Shown: in pieces, positions 24,101-36,739 of the stretch | Numbering within the stretch: position 1 is the stretch's first letter | Layout: every line of letters starts with the position of its first letter | From: Diorhabda sublineata | Lineage: Eukaryota > Arthropoda > Insecta > Coleoptera > Chrysomelidae | Assembly: GCF_026230105.1 (NCBI RefSeq) | Contig: NC_079474.1 | Coordinates: 34,796,294 to 34,860,293 of the forward strand | Reading direction: 5' to 3' | DNA length: 64,000 bases | Program-made: the position numbers and the translations under genes | The notes under the pieces: generated by a model | Database searches by the model: none | Told to the model about the DNA's origin: nothing | What the model saw: only the letters and a program-made list of their open reading frames with translations

Positions 24101-27100
24101 AAACTATCTTTTAGAAGTCTAAAATTTTGTTTTTCTCTGAGAAATGTTTTTAGAGACTGTCTTCTACAAAAATCAACAGTCATTCATCAAAAGAAACATA
24201 GAATTATCTTTAGAAACTGTCTTTTACAAAAACAAGTGTTCAATTGAACTACAAAACTGTCTTTTTGAAGTCTAAAATTTTGTTTTTCTCTGAGAAATAT
24301 TTTTAGAGACTGTTTTCTACAAAAATCAACAGTCATTCGTCAAATGAAACACAGAATTGTCTTTAGATACTGTCTATTAGAAACAAAAACTTTCAATTGA
24401 TTTACAAAACTATCTTTTAGAAGTCTAAAATTTTGTTTTTCTCTGAGAAATGTTTTTAGAGACTGTCTTCTACAAAAATCAACAGTCATTCATCAAAAGA
24501 AACATAGAATTATCTTTAGAAACTGTCTTTTACAAAAACAAGTGTTCAATTGAACTACAAAACTGTCTTTTTGTCTTCTACAAAAATCAACAGTCATTAG
24601 TCAAAAGAAACATAGAATTATCTTTAGAAACTGTCTTTTACAAAAACAAGTGTTCAATTGAACTACAAAACTGTCTTTTTGAAGTCTAAAACTTTGTTTT
24701 TCTCTGAGAAATGTTTTTAGAGACTGTATTCTATAAAAATCAACAGTCATTCGTCAAAAGAAACATAGAATTGTCTTTAGAAACTGTCTATTAGAAACAC
24801 AAACGTTCAATTGAACTAGAAAACTGTCTTTTTGAAGTCTAAAATTTTGTTTTTCTCTGAGAAATGTTTTTAGAGACTGTCTTCTACAAAAATCAACAGT
24901 CATTCATCAAAAGAAACATAGAATTATCTTTAGAAACTGTCTTTTACAAAAACAAGTGTTCAATTGAACTACAAAACTGTCTTTTTGAAGTCTAAAACTT
25001 TGTTTTTCTCTGAGAAATGTTTTTAGAGACTGTATTCTATAAAAATCAACAGTCATTCGTCAAAAGAAACATAGAATTGTCTTTAGAAACTGTCTATTAG
25101 AAACACAAACGTTCAATTGAACTAGAAAACTGTCTTTTTGAAGTTTAAAATTTTGTTTTTCTCTGAGAAATGTTTTTAGAGACTGTCTTCTACAAAAATC
25201 AACAGTCATTCATCAAAAGAAACATAGAATTATCTTTAGAAACTGTCTTTTACAAAAACAAGTGTTCAATTGAACTACAAAACTGTCTTTTTGAAGTGTA
25301 AAATTTTGTTTTTCTCTGAGAAATATTTTTAGAGACTGTTTTCTACAAAAATCAACAGTCATTCGTCAAATGAAACACAGAATTGTCTTTAGATACTGTC
25401 TATTAGAAACAAAAACTTTCAATTGAACTACAAAACTATCTTTTAGAAGTCTAAAATTTTGTTTTTCTCTGAGAAATGTTTTTAGAGACTGTCTTCTACA
25501 AAAATCAACAGTCATTCATCAAAAGAAACATAGAATTATCTTTAGAAACTGTCTTTTACAAAAACAAGTGTTCAATTGAACTACAAAACTGTCTTTTTGA
25601 AGTCGAAAATTTTGTTTTTCTCTGAGAAATATTTTTAGAGACTGTTTTCTACAAAAATCAACAGTCATTCGTCAAATGAAACACAGAATTGTCTTTAGAA
25701 ACTGTCTATTAGAAACACAAACGTTCAATTGAACTAGAAAACTGTCTTTTTGAAGTCTAAAATTTTGTTTTTCTCTGAGAAATGTTTTTAGAGACTGTCT
25801 TCTACAAAAATCAACAGTCATTCATCAAAAGAAACATAGAATTATCTTTAGAAACTGTCTTTTACAAAAACAAGTGTTCAATTGAACTACAAAACTGTCT
25901 TTTTGAAGTGTAAAATTTTGTTTTTCTCTGAGAAATATTTTTAGAGACTGTTTTCTACAAAAATCAACAGTCATTCGTCAAATGAAACACAGAATTGTCT
26001 TTAGATACTGTCTATTAGAAACAAAAACTTTCAATTGAACTACAAAACTATCTTTTAGAAGTCTAAAATTTTGTTTTTCTCTGAGAAATGTTTTTAGAGA
26101 CTGTCTTCTACAAAAATCAACAGTCATTCATCAAAAGAAACATAGAATTATCTTTAGAAACTGTCTTTTACAAAAACAAGTGTTCAATTGAACTACAAAA
26201 CTGTCTTTTTGAAGTGTAAAATTTTGTTTTTCTCTGAGAAATATTTTTAGAGACTGTTTTCTACAAAAATCAACAGTCATTCGTCAAATGAAACACAGAA
26301 TTGTCTTTAGATACTGTCTATTAGAAACAAAAACTTTCAATTGAACTACAAAACTATCTTTTAGAAGTCTAAAATTTTGTTTTTCTCTGAGAAATGTTTT
26401 TAGAGACTGTCTTCTACAAAAATCAACAGTCATTCATCAAAAGAAACATAGAATTATCTTTAGAAACTGTCTTTTACAAAAACAAGTGTTCAATTGAACT
26501 ACAAAACTGTCTTTTTGAAGTCGAAAATTTTGTTTTTCTCTGAGAAATATTTTTAGAGACTGTTTTCTACAAAAATCAACAGTCATTCGTCAAATGAAAC
26601 ACAGAATTGTCTTTAGATACTGTCTATTAGAAACAAAAACTTTCAATTGAACTACAAAACTATCTTTTAGAAGTCTAAAATTTTGTTTTTCTCTGAGAAA
26701 TGTTTTTAGAGACTGTCTTCTACAAAAATCAACAGTCATTCATCAAAAGAAACATAGAATTATCTTTAGAAACTGTCTTTTACAAAAACAAGTGTTCAAT
26801 TGAACTACAAAACTGTCTTTTTGAAGTGTAAAATTTTGTTTTTCTCTGAGAAATATTTTTAGAGACTGTTTTCTACAAAAATCAACAGTCATTCGTCAAA
26901 TGAAACACAGAATTGTCTTTAGATACTGTCTATTAGAAACAAAAACTTTCAATTGAACTACAAAACTATCTTTTAGAAGTCTAAAATTTTGTTTTTCTCT
27001 GAGAAATGTTTTTAGAGACTGTCTTCTACAAAAATCAACAGTCATTCGTCAAATGAAATATAGAATTGTCTTTAGAAACTGTCTATTAGAAACACAAACG

Positions 27101-27425
27101 TTCAATTGAACTAGAAAACTGTCTTTTTGAAGTCTAAAATTTTGTTTTTCTCTGAGAAATGTTTTTAGAGACTGTCTTCTACAAAAATCAACAGTCATTC
27201 ATCAAAAGAAACATAGAATTATCTTTAGAAACTGTCTTTTACAAAAACAAGTGTTCAATTGAACTACAAAACTATCTTTTAGAAGTCTAAAATTTTGTTT
27301 TTCTCTGAGAAATGTTTTTAGAGACTGTCTCCTACAAAAATCAACAGTCATTCGTCAAAAAAAAAAACATAGAATTGTCTTTAGAAACTGTGTATTACAA
27401 AACAAATGTCAATTGAGCTTTTCAA
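21189..27425. repeat. 153-bp satellite, array 1 (about 41 units)
   Basis: The monomer has three sub-blocks of about 60, 40 and 53 bp, each starting ACTGTCTT. It contains two overlapping hairpins: GTCTCT...AGAGAC and GACTGT...ACAGTC. Landmark GAAGTCTAAAA recurs about every 153 bp. A higher-order unit of exactly 1,026 bp is visible from 21,372 to 24,689 (equivalent points at 21372, 22398, 23424 and 24450). It includes one shortened 109-bp monomer that lacks 44 bp. Because 153 is a multiple of three, frames stay open for up to 79 codons; these are not genes. The array ends about 220 bp before the first visible exon of eight-cysteine gene B and may lie in its intron. Confidence 0.95.
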
Positions 27426-27646
27426 CTAGATAGCTAATTTTCCACTAGATCGGAATCATCAATGGAGCTCAAACTTCCTCTGGTTGATCTTTCGTTTTTT
27501 CTCTTTTAATCTCCTTTTTAGCAATTGTATTATCATCTTTCCTTTCTTCGCTATGTCGTCGTTCTTTTTGATTTCTAACCTTACAAACTATATATTCAGT
27601 TCATTCTTCTTATTTTCTAATCAATTATCGTTTCGTTTGTTACAGG

Positions 27647-28059
27647 TCTCTAATATACGTTTTGTTATTAATTTCATTGTCAGTTGTTGCTGACGAAATT
27701 TCCGACTGTAAATGTAAAGAAGGATTTTCAGCTCAAAAAGACGAACACGGAAATGTCTTTTGTCAAGGAATCGTTTTAAAATCTATCCTCCCTTGTAATA
27801 TAGTCTTCAAACCAGACTGTTTGTGTGGAACTGAAGCTACCAGTGTTGTACAAGATTCTTCAGGTAAACGTCAATTTAATATTATCTCGATTTCTAAGAA
27901 AAAAAAATGATTTTCTACTTTTGTTGCTTCACAGGAACTTGGTGTGGAAGATTTGTCGATGGAAAGGAAGATAAGAGATGGGAATGTCAAAACAAAGCGG
28001 AATGGGAAGCATTCTATCAAGAACACCCAGAAGAGAGACCAAAACAAACCAATAGTTAG
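27647..28059 (+). CDS. Secreted eight-cysteine protein B, two visible exons, start codon not located
   Basis: Paralogue of the genes at 9,623 and 28,268, of unknown function. Exon 27,647-27,863 and exon 27,935-28,059 are joined by a 71-bp GT-AG intron; the junction recreates GGA (Gly) in frame. Visible chain: 113 residues, hydrophobic leader IRLLLISLSVVA, eight cysteines at 21, 23, 39, 50, 58, 60, 76 and 90, then WECQNKAEWEAFY and HPEERPKQTNS. TTACAG precedes 27,647, so this exon probably continues an upstream one in phase 0. Where the paralogues have ATG this one reads ATA (27,656). Either the start lies in an upstream exon beyond the satellite array, or the start has been lost. AATAAA lies at 28,234-28,239. 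Confidence 0.75.
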
Positions 28060-28267
28060 AAAAAAAAATCAATTTTGAGAAATTATACATTTAAGTTATT
28101 ATATTCTTTGTTAAGTTTTTTTATTCTGATTCTTCATACGTTTGAAAATCACGAAAATGAAACTAAGAGATGATATAAATTATATAATTAACAATAATTC
28201 TAGTTTTTCTTTATTACAATGATGTGTGACCGAAATAAATTATTGAAGTTATATCAATTCGAGTTGG
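28060..28267. terminator. Shared 3' region of convergent eight-cysteine genes with opposed poly(A) signals
   Basis: The stops of genes B (+) and C (-) are 208 bp apart. A plus-strand AATAAA lies at 28,234-28,239 and a minus-strand AATAAA at 28,210-28,215. If both are used the two transcripts overlap tail-to-tail by at least a few tens of bases. Confidence 0.5.
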
Positions 28268-28648
28268 CTACACTTCAGTATCGGCGCTGGGTCTTTCCTC
28301 GGGATACAATTTAAAAAATTCGTCCCAATCATTTTTGTTCTCGCAGTCCCATCTTATTTCTTCCACGTATCCAGGTTTAACTTTAATACACCAATAACCG
28401 TATAAATCCTGAACTATAAACCCTTTAATTAATGTACATTTACACCTTGGTCTTTCCAAATTCACACAAGCTGATTTCCCTTCGTGTAAAATACCTTTGC
28501 AATAAAATCGTTTATCTTTTGGATGCTTCTGTACATTATATCCATGGTGGCAAACACAGGACGATTCATCTGGTTCTACTTTATATATTATAGATGTGGA
28601 TAGTACAAAATAGGAGATACTTAGTAGTAAAAGTGTCCTTACCAGCAT
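28268..28648 (-). CDS. Secreted eight-cysteine protein C, 126 aa
   Basis: Third member of the unrecognised eight-cysteine family. I chose ATG 28,648 (MLVRTLLLLSISYFVLS) rather than the upstream in-frame ATG at 28,675, because a good acceptor (TTTCCAG, AG at 28,653-28,654) lies between them, so the extra nine codons are probably intron. Residues 1-19 are a signal peptide. Cysteines lie at 31, 33, 50, 61, 69, 71, 87 and 102; the tail is IRWDCENKNDWDEFFKL then YPEERP. The coding exon is uninterrupted where gene B has an intron. A consensus donor CAG|GTAAGT at 29,153-29,155 could end a 5' UTR exon, giving a ~502-bp intron. AATAAA for this gene is at 28,210-28,215. Confidence 0.84.
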   Translation of the reverse strand: MLVRTLLLLSISYFVLSTSIIYKVEPDESSCVCHHGYNVQKHPKDKRFYCKGILHEGKSACVNLERPRCKCTLIKGFIVQDLYGYWCIKVKPGYVEEIRWDCENKNDWDEFFKLYPEERPSADTEV

Positions 28649-28652
28649 TTTC

Positions 28653-29155
28653 CTGGAAATCAAAAGTCTTTTCAATATTTTCCTAGTTCAAAAATAAACT
28701 AATTAATCTTAAATGTTTTAAAATTGAAATGCTAGGCAACGATCTCGAAAAAGAATCAAACAAAGCTGTTCGTACTTTAAATAATTCTTTCTGTGTCTAG
28801 ATAACACGTGCTCGGTCGAGTAGACACTACAAAAACGAAATTTTTTTGTTATGGAGTTTCTACGGATTACGAAACTTCGTTTACTGATTTACAACAAAAA
28901 TTTATTAACTCGCAGCTATCAAATCGTACAACAGTGTGAAGGACGTACCAGAAATTTTTTAAAAAAGGGCTGTGTTGCCGACGCGCCCTGTTTTAGACGA
29001 CCGGTATCTATAAATATAAAATATCCATAAATAGTTATGGAGAATAAAAAGAAACATTTTGCACGTATGTCATTACGATGTAAATTATTTTTTTTGTACT
29101 ATCCCATTGCATACTTTGTTTTTAATTTGAATTTGAATATAAAGAAAAACTTACC
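28653..29155 (-). other. Candidate 5' UTR intron and upstream exon end of eight-cysteine gene C
   Basis: The minus-strand donor AATCAG|GTAAGT (exon end at 29,155) pairs with the acceptor TTTCCAG before 28,652. No upstream ATG in frame is required. Inferred from splice consensus only. Confidence 0.35.
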
Positions 29156-29570
29156 TGATTTTACGAGTATGAAATACATAATATTACTTTCGATTTTGTG
29201 AGACAAAATCGTTTTTAAATGAGCGCAGTGTCTGATAAGTCACATTTGATGATACGAGATGGTTTTTGTAATTAAATTGTGAAACTTGTGTGCGCAATTT
29301 GAAATTTTATCAACATATTGGAACCAGTATTGAAATAACATCGGTACATGTTATAACATAACTGGATATTATTATAAATATGAAATTTTGTTTGTGTGTG
29401 CTACAGAGAACCTTGAACTGATCTGATTATTCAACAGAGCTGAAAATATTATCTTTTACAGGATGATTCGATTGACCATCGTTTCAGTATTTATTAGAAT
29501 ATCGAGTAAATGGTGAAAAACATCTGTTTTAGTTTTATTTTAGACATATTTTTACGATATAAGCATCTGT
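29156..29570. other. 5' flank of eight-cysteine gene C
   Basis: AT-rich spacer likely to hold the promoter of gene C; no definite TATA box or other site could be assigned. The 153-bp satellite resumes at about 29,570. Confidence 0.35.
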
Positions 29571-32500
29571 CAAAATCAAAATTAACAGTTATTCGTCAAA
29601 AGAAACATGGAATTGTCTTTATAAACTGTCTATTACAAAAACAAATGTTCAACTGAACTACAAAATTGTCTTTTTGAAGTTTAAAACTTTGTTTGTTCCT
29701 GAGAAATGTTTTTAGAGACTATATTCTACAAAAATCAACAGTCATTCGTCAAAAGAGACGTAGAATTGTCTTTAGAAACTGTGGATTACAAAAACAAATG
29801 TTCAATTGAAATACAAAACTATCTTTTTGAAGTATAAAACTTTGTTTGTCTCTGAAAAATGTCCTTAAGAACTGTCTTCCACAAAAATCAACAGTCATTC
29901 ATCGAAAGAAACATATAATTATCTTTAGAAACTGTCTATTACAAAAAAAATATTCAATTGAAATACAAAACTATCTTTTTGAAGTATAAAACTTTGTTTG
30001 TCTCTGAGAAATGTTTTTAGAGACTGTCTTCGATAAAAATCAATATTCATTCGCCAAAAGAAACATAGAATTATCTTTAGAAACTGCGGATTACAAAAAC
30101 AAATGTTCAATTGAACTACAAAACTGTCTTTTTGAAGTCTAAAATTTTGTTTTTTTCTGAGAACTGTTTATAGAGACTGTATTCTACAATAATCAACAGT
30201 CATTCGTCAAAAGAAACATAGAATTACCTTTAGAAACTGTCTATTAGAAACACAAACGTTCAATTGAACTAGAAAACTGTCTTTTTGAAGTCTAAAATTT
30301 TGTTTTTCTCTGAGAAATATTTTTAGAGACTGTCTTCGACAAAAATCAATATTCATTCGCCAAAAGAAACATAGAATTATCTTTATAAACTGTGTATTAC
30401 AAAAAAAATATTCAATTGAACTACAAAACTATCTTTTTGAAGTATAAAACTTTGTTTGTCTCTGAGAAATGTTTTTAGAGACTGTCTTCGACAAAAATCA
30501 ATATTCATTCGCCAAAAGAAACATAGATTCATCTTTAGAAACTGCGGATTACAAAAACAAATATTCAATTGAACTACAAAACTATCTTTTTGAAGTATAA
30601 AACTTTGTTTGTCTCTGAGAAATGTTTTTAGAGACTGTATTCTACAATAATCAACAGTCATTCGTCAAAAGAAACATAGAATTGTCTTTAGAAACTGTCT
30701 ATTAGAAACACAAACGTTCAATTGAACTAGAAAACTGTCTTTTTGAAGTCTAAAATTTTGTTTTTCTCTGAGAAATGTTTTTAGAGACTGTCTTCGACAA
30801 AAATCAATATTCATTCGCCAAAAGAAACATAGAATTGTCTTTATAAACTGTGTATTACAAAAAAAATATTCAATTGAACTACAAAACTATCTTTTTGAAG
30901 TATAAAACTTTGTTTGTCTCTGAGAAATGTTTTTAGAGACTGTCTTCGACAAAAATCAATATTCATTCGCCAAAAGAAACATAGATTCATCTTTAGAAAC
31001 TGCGGATTACAAAAACAAATATTCAATTGAACTACAAAACTATCTTTTTGAAGTATAAAACTTTGTTTGTCTCTGAGAAATGTTTTTAGAGACTGTATTC
31101 TACAATAATCAACAGTCATTCGTCAAAAGAAACATAGAATTGTCTTTAGAAACTGTCTATTAGAAACACAAACGTTCAATTGAACTAGAAAACTGTCTTT
31201 TTGAAGTCTAAAATTTTGTTTTTCTCTGAGAAATATTTTTAGAGACTGTCTTCGACAAAAATCAATATTCATTCGCCAAAAGAAACATAGATTCATCTTT
31301 AGAAACTGCGGATTACAAAAACAAATGTTCAATTGAACTACAAAACTATCTTTTTGAAGTCTAAAATTTTGTTTTTCTCTGAGAACTGTTTTTAGAGACT
31401 GTCTTCGACAAAAATCAATATTCATTCGCCAAAAGAAACATAGATTCATCTTTAGAAACTGCGGATTACAAAAACAAATGTTCAATTGAACTACAAAACT
31501 GTCTTTTTGAAGTCTAAAATTTTGTTTTTTTCTGAGAACTGTTTATAGAGACTGTATTCTACAATAATCAACAGTCATTCGTCAAAAGAAACATAGAATT
31601 ACCTTTAGAAACTGTCTTTTACAAAAACAAATGTTCAATTGAACTACAAAACTGTCTTTTTGAAGTCTAAAATTTTGTTTTTCTCTGAGAACTGTTTTTA
31701 GAGACTGTATTCTACAATAATCAACAGTCATTCGTCAAAAGAAACATAGAATTGTCTTTATAAACTGTGTATTACAAAAAAAATATTCAATTGAACTACA
31801 AAACTATCTTTTTGAAGTATAAAACTTTGTGTCTGAGAAATGTTTTTAGAGACTGTCTTCTACAAAAATCAATATTCATTCGCCAAAAGAAACATAGAAT
31901 TATCTTTAGAAACTGTGGATTACAAAAACAAATGTTCAATTGAACTACAAAACTGTCTTTTTGAAGTCTAAAATTTTGTTTTTTTCTGAGAACTGTTTTT
32001 AGAGACTGTATTCTACAATAATCGACAGTCATTCGTCAAAAGAAACATAGAATTGTCTTTATAAACTGTGTATTACAAAAAAAATATTCAATTGAACTAC
32101 AAAACTATCTTTTTGAAGTATAAAACTTTGTTTGTCTCTGAGAAATGTTTTTAGAGACTGTCTTCGACAAAAATCAATATTCATTCGCCAAAAGAAACAT
32201 AGAATCATCTTTAGAAACTGCGAATTACAAAAACAAATGTTCAATTGAACTACAAAACTGTCTTTTTGAAGTCTAAAATTTTGTTTTTTTCTGAGAACTG
32301 TTTTTAGAGACTGTATTCTACAATAATCAACAGTCATTCGTCAAAAGAAACATAGAATTGTCTTTATAAACTGTGTATTACAAAAAAAATATTCAATTGA
32401 ACTACAAAACTATCTTTTTGAAGTATAAAACTTTGTTTGTCTCTGAGAAATGTTTTTAGAGACTGTCTTCGACAAAAATCAATATTCATTCGCCAAAAGA

Positions 32501-35500
32501 AACATAGATTCATCTTTAGAAACTGCGGATTACAAAAACAAATATTCAATTGAACTATAAAACTATCTTTTTGAAGTATAAAACTTTGTTTGTCTCTGAG
32601 AAATGTTTTTAGAGACTGTATTCTACAATAATCAACAGTCATTCGTCAAAAGAAACATAGAATTGTCTTTAGAAACTGTCTATTAGAAACACAAACGTTC
32701 AATTGAACTAGAAAACTGTCTTTTTGAAGTCTAAAATTTTGTTTTTCTCTGAGAAATGTTTTTAGAGACTGTCTTCGACAAAAATCAATATTCATTCGCC
32801 AAAAGAAACATAGATTCATCTTTAGAAACTGCGGATTACAAAAACAAATGTTCAATTGAACTACAAAACTGTCTTTTTGAAGTCTAAAATTTTGTTTTTT
32901 TCTGAGAACTGTTTTTAGAGACTGTATTCTACAATAATCAACAGTCATTCGTCAAAAGAAACATAGAATTGTCTTTAGAAACTGTCTATTAGAAACACAA
33001 ACGTTCAATTGAACTAGAAAACTGTCTTTTTGAAGTCTAAAATTTTGTTTTTCTCTGAGAAATGTTTTTAGAGACTGTATTCTACAATAATCAACAGTCA
33101 TTCGACAAAAGAAACATAGAATTGTCTTTATAAACTGTGTATTACAAAAACAAATGTTCAATTGAACTACAAAACTATCTTTTTGAAGTATAAAACTTTG
33201 TTTGTCTCTGAGAAACGTTTTTAGAGACTGTATTCTACAATAATCAACAGTCATTCGACAAAAGAAACATAGAATTGTCTTTATAAACTGTGTATTACAA
33301 AAACAAATGTTCAATTGAACTAGAAAACTGTCTTTTTGAAGTCTAAAATTTTGTTTTTCTCTGAGAAATATTTTTAGAGACTGTCTTCGACAAAAATCAA
33401 TATTCATTCGCCAAAAGAAACATAGATTCATCTTTAGAAACTGCGGATTACAAAAACAAATGTTCAATTGAACTACAAAACTATCTTTTTGAAGTCTAAA
33501 ATTTTGTTTTTCTCTGAGAACTGTTTTTAGAGACTGTCTTCGACAAAAATCAATATTCATTCGCCAAAAGAAACATAGATTCATCTTTAGAAACTGCGGA
33601 TTACAAAAACAAATGTTCAATTGAACTACAAAACTGTCTTTTTGAAGTCTAAAATTTTGTTTTTTTCTGAGAACTGTTTATAGAGACTGTATTCTACAAT
33701 AATCAACAGTCATTCGTCAAAAGAAACATAGAATTACCTTTAGAAACTGTCTTTTACAAAAACAAATGTTCAATTGAACTACAAAACTGTCTTTTTGAAG
33801 TCTAAAATTTTGTTTTTCTCTGAGAACTGTTTTTAGAGACTGTATTCTACAATAATCAACAGTCATTCGTCAAAAGAAACATAGAATTGTCTTTATAAAC
33901 TGTGTATTACAAAAAAAATATTCAATTGAACTACAAAACTATCTTTTTGAAGTATAAAACTTTGTGTCTGAGAAATGTTTTTAGAGACTGTCTTCTACAA
34001 AAATCAATATTCATTCGCCAAAAGAAACATAGAATTATCTTTAGAAACTGTGGATTACAAAAACAAATGTTCAATTGAACTACAAAACTGTCTTTTTGAA
34101 GTCTAAAATTTTGTTTTTTTCTGAGAACTGTTTTTAGAGACTGTATTCTACAATAATCGACAGTCATTCGTCAAAAGAAACATAGAATTGTCTTTATAAA
34201 CTGTGTATTACAAAAAAAATATTCAATTGAACTACAAAACTATCTTTTTGAAGTATAAAACTTTGTTTGTCTCTGAGAAATGTTTTTAGAGACTGTCTTC
34301 GACAAAAATCAATATTCATTCGCCAAAAGAAACATAGAATCATCTTTAGAAACTGCGAATTACAAAAACAAATGTTCAATTGAACTACAAAACTGTCTTT
34401 TTGAAGTCTAAAATTTTGTTTTTTTCTGAGAACTGTTTTTAGAGACTGTATTCTACAATAATCAACAGTCATTCGTCAAAAGAAACATAGAATTGTCTTT
34501 ATAAACTGTGTATTACAAAAAAAATATTCAATTGAACTACAAAACTATCTTTTTGAAGTATAAAACTTTGTTTGTCTCTGAGAAATGTTTTTAGAGACTG
34601 TCTTCGACAAAAATCAATATTCATTCGCCAAAAGAAACATAGATTCATCTTTAGAAACTGCGGATTACAAAAACAAATATTCAATTGAACTATAAAACTA
34701 TCTTTTTGAAGTATAAAACTTTGTTTGTCTCTGAGAAATGTTTTTAGAGACTGTATTCTACAATAATCAACAGTCATTCGTCAAAAGAAACATAGAATTG
34801 TCTTTAGAAACTGTCTATTAGAAACACAAACGTTCAATTGAACTAGAAAACTGTCTTTTTGAAGTCTAAAATTTTGTTTTTCTCTGAGAAATGTTTTTAG
34901 AGACTGTCTTCGACAAAAATCAATATTCATTCGCCAAAAGAAACATAGATTCATCTTTAGAAACTGCGGATTACAAAAACAAATGTTCAATTGAACTACA
35001 AAACTGTCTTTTTGAAGTCTAAAATTTTGTTTTTTTCTGAGAACTGTTTTTAGAGACTGTATTCTACAATAATCAACAGTCATTCGTCAAAAGAAACATA
35101 GAATTGTCTTTAGAAACTGTCTATTAGAAACACAAACGTTCAATTGAACTAGAAAACTGTCTTTTTGAAGTCTAAAATTTTGTTTTTCTCTGAGAAATGT
35201 TTTTAGAGACTGTATTCTACAATAATCAACAGTCATTCGACAAAAGAAACATAGAATTGTCTTTATAAACTGTGTATTACAAAAACAAATGTTCAATTGA
35301 ACTACAAAACTATCTTTTTGAAGTATAAAACTTTGTTTGTCTCTGAGAAACGTTTTTAGAGACTGTATTCTACAATAATCAACAGTCATTCGTCAAAAGA
35401 AACATAGAATTGTCTATATAAACTGTGTATCACAGAAAAAATATTCAATTGAACTACAAAACTATCTTTTTGAAGTATAAAACTTTGTTTGTCTCTGAGA

Positions 35501-36203
35501 AATGTTTTTAGAGACTGTCTTCGACAAAAATCAATATTCATTCGCCAAAAGAAACATAGATTCATCTTTAGAAACTGCGGATTACAAAAACAAATGTTCA
35601 ATTGAACTACAAAACTGTCTTTTTGAAGTATAAAACTTTGTTTGTCTCTGATAAATTTTTTTAGAGACTGCATTCTACAATAATCAACAGTTATTCGTCA
35701 AAAGAAACATAGAATCATCTTTAGAAACTGCGGATTACAAAAACAAATATTCAATTGAACGACAAAACTATCTTTTTGAAGTATAAAACTTTGTTTGTCT
35801 CTGATAAATTTTTTTAGAGACTGCATTCTACAATAATCAACAGTCATTCGTCAAAAGAAACATAGAATCATCTTTAGAAACTGCGGATTACAAAAACAAA
35901 TGTTCAATTGAACTACAAAACTGTCTTTTTGAAGTATAAAACTTTGTTTGTCTCTGAGAACTGTTTTTAGAGACTGTATTCTACAATAATCAACAGTCAT
36001 TCGACAAAAGAAACATAGAATTGTCTTTATAAACTGTGTATTACAAAAAACAATATTCAATTGAACGACAAAACTATCTTTTTGAAGTCTAAAATTTTGT
36101 TTTTCTCTGAGAACTGTTTTTAGAGACTGTATTCTACAATAATCAACAGTCATTCGTCAAAAGAAACATAGAATTGTCTTTAGAAACTGTCTGTTACAAA
36201 AAT
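29570..36203. repeat. 153-bp satellite, array 2 (about 43 units)
   Basis: Same family and orientation as the array at 21.2-27.4 kb, with its own variants (CTTCGACAAAAATCAATATTC, TGTATTCTACAATAATCAACA). A 2,135-bp block (14 monomers) is duplicated: equivalent points at 31,485/33,620, 31,796/33,931, 32,364/34,499 and 32,646/34,781. Minus-strand open stretches of up to 222 codons repeat a 51-residue unit because the period is a multiple of three; they are read as by-products. Confidence 0.95.
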
Positions 36204-36205
36204 TC

Positions 36206-36245
36206 CACACAAATATAAAATTGAAGGAATACAATATAGAAAGTC
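36206..36245. repeat. 40-bp right flank shared by two satellite arrays (copy 1)
   Basis: Exact 40-bp match to 45,468-45,507, beginning CACACAAATATAAAATTGAA. In both places it directly abuts the end of a 153-bp satellite array. Sequence diverges immediately after it. Confidence 0.85.
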
Positions 36246-36739
36246 TCTCGATTAATTCATGTGTGATTTATGTTTTTTGATATAATAGTTGAAACTACAC
36301 CTTTTCAGCGAAAATATGGTAAAGAAAGTGAAATATAATGTATTTTTTCGATACGAGTATTTAAAAAAAAAGGTATCAATTACACCGAAAAAAGTTATTA
36401 CAAGCGAAAAATTGAGGAAAAAGAATGAAAATTAGATTTTTAGGAAAACTACACATTTGATCTGGAATTTAACATTATTATTGGATTTTTTGAACAAAAA
36501 TACTTTCGATTTAAAGTTTTAATTTCAACTTTTATGTTAAAGAATCCAGAAATTTGCTGCTATGTGGTAATATTAATAATTTCTAAGCAAATTATAGCAC
36601 TATCTTCAATCAGTAAAAAAACCCCTTTTTTAAAAGATTTTCATGAAACTTCTCCAAAAAACATAGTGAAAAAAGCATTTTTCCTACCAGTATGAATATT
36701 TCTGTCAATTTGTATTCCACTTATAAAAAAGAAAACAAT

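Noticed and set aside
21372..24689. Four 79-codon plus-strand ORFs spaced 1,026 bp apart
   Set aside because: They lie wholly inside the 153-bp satellite. They stay open only because the period is divisible by three, have no signal or domain features, and copy exactly with the higher-order repeat.
29925..36153. Many minus-strand ORFs of 60-222 codons with a 51-residue repeated unit
   Set aside because: Same explanation as the plus-strand ORFs of array 1: satellite shadows. Frames open and close with single monomer variants, and array 3 of the same family does not keep them.
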